Positions 5,992 through 8,091 of a stretch of DNA of 8,091 nt are shown here, piece after piece. The notes below the pieces were generated by a model. It was not told where the DNA came from and searched no databases. It saw only the letters and a program-made list of their open reading frames with translations. The DNA lies in the NCBI GenBank assembly GCA_031267475.1, contig JAIRZA010000192.1, positions 1-8,091 on the forward strand. The letters are read 5' to 3'. This stretch comes from Spirochaetaceae bacterium. GTDB lineage: Bacteria; Spirochaetota; Spirochaetia; Treponematales; Breznakiellaceae. Position numbers and translations under genes: made by a program. Each line of letters opens with the position of its first letter. Position 1 is the first letter of the stretch.

Positions 5992-6808
5992 AAACCTTCA
6001 GAACTGCATAGTATTTTTAGATTCCGGCGCGGGCGGACTAACGTATCTGGGCGCTTACGCGGAATTAAACCCGCGCCCGCTGCTTTTATATGTGGCAGAC
6101 AAAAAAAATTTCCCTTATGGGAAAAAAACAAAAAATGAACTCGTTTCAATCTTGATTGAATTAACCGGACGGATTAAAAAACATTTTTCACCAGCGCTGA
6201 TAACACTAGCCTGCAACACCGCCTCGGTGTCGGCGCTTGCTGAATTGAGGCAAAACTTCCCCGATACAGACTTTGTCGGCACCGTCCCCGCCGTAAAACC
6301 CGCGATGCTTGCCAGCAAAAAAAAACATATAGCGGTGCTTGGAACAGAACGGACGCTTCAAGATGATTATATACAACACATCGCGGAAACCGCCGCGGGC
6401 GACTGCGCCATAACACGCCTTGCGGCAGGCGAATTAGTTGATTTTGTCGAGCGCCGCTTCGAATATTCTGACAAAGCGGAAAAAATCGCTGTAGCAAAAA
6501 AATATATCAAAGCGGCGCGTGAAAGCGGCGCGGACGCGCTTGTGCTTGGCTGTACACATTTTTTATTTTTGCTGGACGAATTTAAAGAAGCCGCGCCTCC
6601 GGACATTGCCGTTTTTGATTCGATGAGCGGAGTCTGCGGCAGAATCGAAAATATATTTGCGAAAAATGATAAAGCAAAAACACCCGCCGGACACAGTAAA
6701 AACCTGCTGCTTGTTACAGGCGCTGAAAACGCCGAAGAACAGTGGTCCCAACGCGCCGCCCGCTTCAACCTTGAGCGGTTTAAGCCGCGTGACTGGGACA
6801 GCGCATGA
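5981..6808 (+). CDS. murI: Glutamate racemase
   Basis: MurI converts L-glutamate to D-glutamate in the cytoplasm for peptidoglycan stem peptides, without a cofactor, using two cysteines. Both are present: ACNTAS with Cys78 and GCTHF with Cys191. The substrate-binding DSGAGGL (14-20) and the ADKKNFPYG stretch (40-48) also match the family. The length (275 residues) is normal. The start is TTG at 5981: an in-frame TAA lies only two codons upstream and no ATG or GTG occurs before the essential DSG, so TTG is effectively forced. It overlaps the thioesterase gene by 11 bases. A run of nine A codes for Lys113-115 (6317-6325). The C-terminal DSMSG replaces the more usual IDSG-type loop. Confidence 0.94.
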   Translation: MTDKNLQNCIVFLDSGAGGLTYLGAYAELNPRPLLLYVADKKNFPYGKKTKNELVSILIELTGRIKKHFSPALITLACNTASVSALAELRQNFPDTDFVGTVPAVKPAMLASKKKHIAVLGTERTLQDDYIQHIAETAAGDCAITRLAAGELVDFVERRFEYSDKAEKIAVAKKYIKAARESGADALVLGCTHFLFLLDEFKEAAPPDIAVFDSMSGVCGRIENIFAKNDKAKTPAGHSKNLLLVTGAENAEEQWSQRAARFNLERFKPRDWDSA

Positions 6809-7752
6809 CCGGGCGTGTAGTATCTGGCTCCCGCAATATTTTTGTTGTAAAAACAGACAACGCGATAGTTTACGAATGCAGGATAAAAGGCAAAGTTTTA
6901 AAAAACGACAAAGAACTTTATAACCCGATAGCGCCGGGCGACATCGTAGAATTTGACACAGCGGGACAAATATGCGGGGTCGTAACGCGCCGTAATTTAT
7001 TCACGCGGTTTAACGTGAAAGGAAACGCGCCGCAATTGCTTGCGGCGAATATCGACGTTGTTTTCTGTTTCATAACACCCGCTTCGCCGCCTTTCCGCCC
7101 GCGCTTTTTAGACCGCCTGCTGTTGCAGGCGGACGCGGCGGAGATACCCGCGATTATCCTTTGCAACAAAATAGATTTACTCTCATCGATTGACGATGAA
7201 ACACGCCTTTCGATTGAAAGGCGTTTGTCGGATTTTGAGCGGCTGGGCTACGAGGTCATGCGTATTTCCGTAAAAACAGGCGAGGGCGTGGACGCGCTGA
7301 AATCAAAACTAAAAATGAAAAGCGCCGCGCTTTTGGGGCACAGCGGCTGCGGCAAGACGAGTTTGATAAACGCGCTGCTTCCAAACGCCAAGCAAAAAAC
7401 AGGAGCGCTCAATCAAAAGTATGATCGCGGCAATCATACAACAGTGATGTCCGTTTTGTTTGAGAACAACTTGGAAAAATTCAGTCTTATCGATACGCCC
7501 GGCATACGCCGTTTTGTACCTGAAGGCATAGAGCCGGAGGCGGTGCAAAATTTGATGCGCGATTTCGCGCCGTTTGCCGGTAAATGCGCGTTTGGGCTTT
7601 CCTGCGCTCATAAAAATGAAGCCGGCTGCAAAATTCAGGAGGCCCTGAAGTCCGGCGCGATTCACGAAGATCGTTTTGAAAGTTTTATCCGCATAAAAAA
7701 AGAGCTAAGCGATATAAGCGCCGCAGTCCGCCGCGCCGGGGACTCCGGGTAA
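6805..7752 (+). CDS. rsgA: Small ribosomal subunit biogenesis GTPase RsgA
   Basis: RsgA (YjeQ) is a circularly permuted GTPase that checks late maturation of the 30S subunit near the decoding centre. The 315-residue protein has an N-terminal OB-fold (about 1-70). The GTPase motifs come in permuted order: NKID (121-124, G4), SVK (155-157, G5), GHSGCGKTS (178-186, P-loop), HTT (211-213, G2) and DTPG (230-233, G3). A C-terminal zinc knuckle has Cys261, Cys267, His269 and Cys275. The permuted order plus zinc site is diagnostic. The ATG overlaps the murI stop by four bases. It is the last gene of the operon in this window; no convincing terminator follows it. Confidence 0.95.
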   Translation: MTGRVVSGSRNIFVVKTDNAIVYECRIKGKVLKNDKELYNPIAPGDIVEFDTAGQICGVVTRRNLFTRFNVKGNAPQLLAANIDVVFCFITPASPPFRPRFLDRLLLQADAAEIPAIILCNKIDLLSSIDDETRLSIERRLSDFERLGYEVMRISVKTGEGVDALKSKLKMKSAALLGHSGCGKTSLINALLPNAKQKTGALNQKYDRGNHTTVMSVLFENNLEKFSLIDTPGIRRFVPEGIEPEAVQNLMRDFAPFAGKCAFGLSCAHKNEAGCKIQEALKSGAIHEDRFESFIRIKKELSDISAAVRRAGDSG

Positions 7753-7821
7753 ACATCGCGCCGTATACACGCCCTTACAATTTTTAATCTTTGTGTGTAG
7801 GATAAAGACATGAGCGACATA

Positions 7822-7850
7822 TTGACAAAAACCATTGCCCCATATATATT
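7822..7850 (+). promoter_or_regulatory. Near-consensus sigma70-type promoter
   Basis: A perfect -35 hexamer TTGACA (7822-7827) is followed by exactly 17 bases and TATATT (7845-7850), one mismatch from the consensus TATAAT. Transcription would start at about 7856-7858, heading towards the C-run and whatever lies beyond the window. It is the best promoter match I found in the window by eye. Confidence 0.7.
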
Positions 7851-7972
7851 AGTAATATGAATTTTAAGGATAAAAGCCTTACGATATACCCGGGCCGTCC
7901 GGTTTGTGTTTTGCGCAGCCGCGTAAAATATGCGAATTCCACGCTTTCGGCTATGGAAAAATCGCGGCAAAT

Positions 7973-7985
7973 CCCCCCCCCCCCC
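7973..7985 (+). repeat. Homopolymer of 13 C
   Basis: Thirteen C in a row lie about 120 bases after the predicted transcription start. Runs of this length slip readily during replication. Entering from the ATG at 7857, 13 C leads to a TGA at 8064, one base more leads to a TAA seven codons later, and one base less leads into a frame still open at the window edge. This is the pattern of a translational phase-variation switch, but no downstream product is visible to prove it. Confidence 0.75.
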
Positions 7986-8091
7986 TCTCACTCGTTTTCG
8001 TGTAAACGCCTTAAAACAACCAGCGGTACTCATAAATTCCGGGACATGGACCGGCGGTCTGCGTGAATGGAAAAATCTCAGCCGTATTATT

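Larger units (their letters stand above)
7753..8091 (+). other. 339-base stretch without a confident gene
   Basis: Between the rsgA stop and the window end I see no recognisable protein. It contains a strong promoter, a weak hairpin, a run of 13 C and several short open frames. One frame of 69 codons (7857-8066, plus) begins at an ATG that coincides with the predicted transcription start, and encodes a low-complexity product resembling no family I know. Another is open from ATG 7930 to the end and includes VLINSGTWTGG after the C-run. The stretch could be the 5' region of a gene starting beyond the edge, a decayed gene, or a dispersed intergenic element. Confidence 0.5.

Noticed and set aside
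7765..7800. Possible terminator after rsgA (tacac and gtgta around a T-rich centre)
   Set aside because: The stem is only about five pairs with a long AT-rich loop and no T-tract after it; it is not convincing.
7810..7860. A 16-codon open frame (MSDILTKTIAPYILVI) whose stop overlaps the ATG at 7857, like a leader peptide with translational coupling
   Set aside because: The same bases contain a near-perfect TTGACA/TATATT promoter whose start lies at the end of the frame, so the peptide would not be on the main transcript. The frame is short enough to be chance.
7662..8033. Minus-strand open frame of 123 codons across the rsgA end and the following intergenic stretch
   Set aside because: It overlaps the certain end of rsgA, has no family-like content, and its Gly run comes only from the C-tract. 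It is a shadow frame.

Overview
The window looks like chromosomal DNA from a spirochaete, most likely a Treponema relative such as a host-associated or termite-gut treponeme. This is inferred from three things read by eye: the style of the SecD/SecF proteins (long insertions after the first membrane segment), the yajC-secD-secF order, and a broken PD-(D/E)XK-type gene of a kind I associate with treponemes. No database search was possible, so genus level is tentative.

Left part (1-1096), decayed accessory DNA. An IS3-family insertion sequence runs off the left edge on the minus strand. Its orfA is complete but appears to lack about six residues in the helix-turn-helix, and the first 60 codons of orfB are present. 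OrfB lies in the +1 frame, and OrfA ends in CTT-TAG-T, which resembles the release-factor-2 (prfB) +1 frameshift site. The IS end at about 549 cuts into a nuclease-like gene whose remaining 3' part also carries a one-base frameshift near 806. After it come a 10-bp hairpin and two 30-bp tandem units that differ at exactly two, mutually pairable, positions.

Centre (1097-7752), a seven-gene operon on the plus strand with almost no spacing: yajC, secD, secF (accessory subunits of the Sec translocon), a glucose-1-phosphate cytidylyltransferase (rfbF), an acyl-ACP thioesterase, glutamate racemase (murI) and the ribosome-assembly GTPase rsgA. Junctions are ATGA or TAATG overlaps, 5-base gaps or an 11-base overlap, so co-transcription and translational coupling are likely. 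The common theme is envelope building: protein export, a sugar nucleotide for surface glycans, fatty-acid release and D-glutamate for peptidoglycan. RsgA links to ribosome maturation. rfbF starts with GTG and murI with TTG.

Right part (7753-8091) has no confident gene. It holds a near-consensus sigma70-type promoter (TTGACA, 17 bases, TATATT) followed about 120 bases later by a run of 13 C. Changing the run length would switch between three reading frames, one of which stays open to the window end. This is the best candidate here for a phase-variable or otherwise unexplained element, but the downstream product is not visible.

I found no CRISPR array, tRNA, rRNA or clear new defence system. 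The most distinctive signals are the possible +1 frameshift in the IS, the palindrome-rich start of yajC with its relation to the upstream repeats, and the promoter plus poly-C tract.
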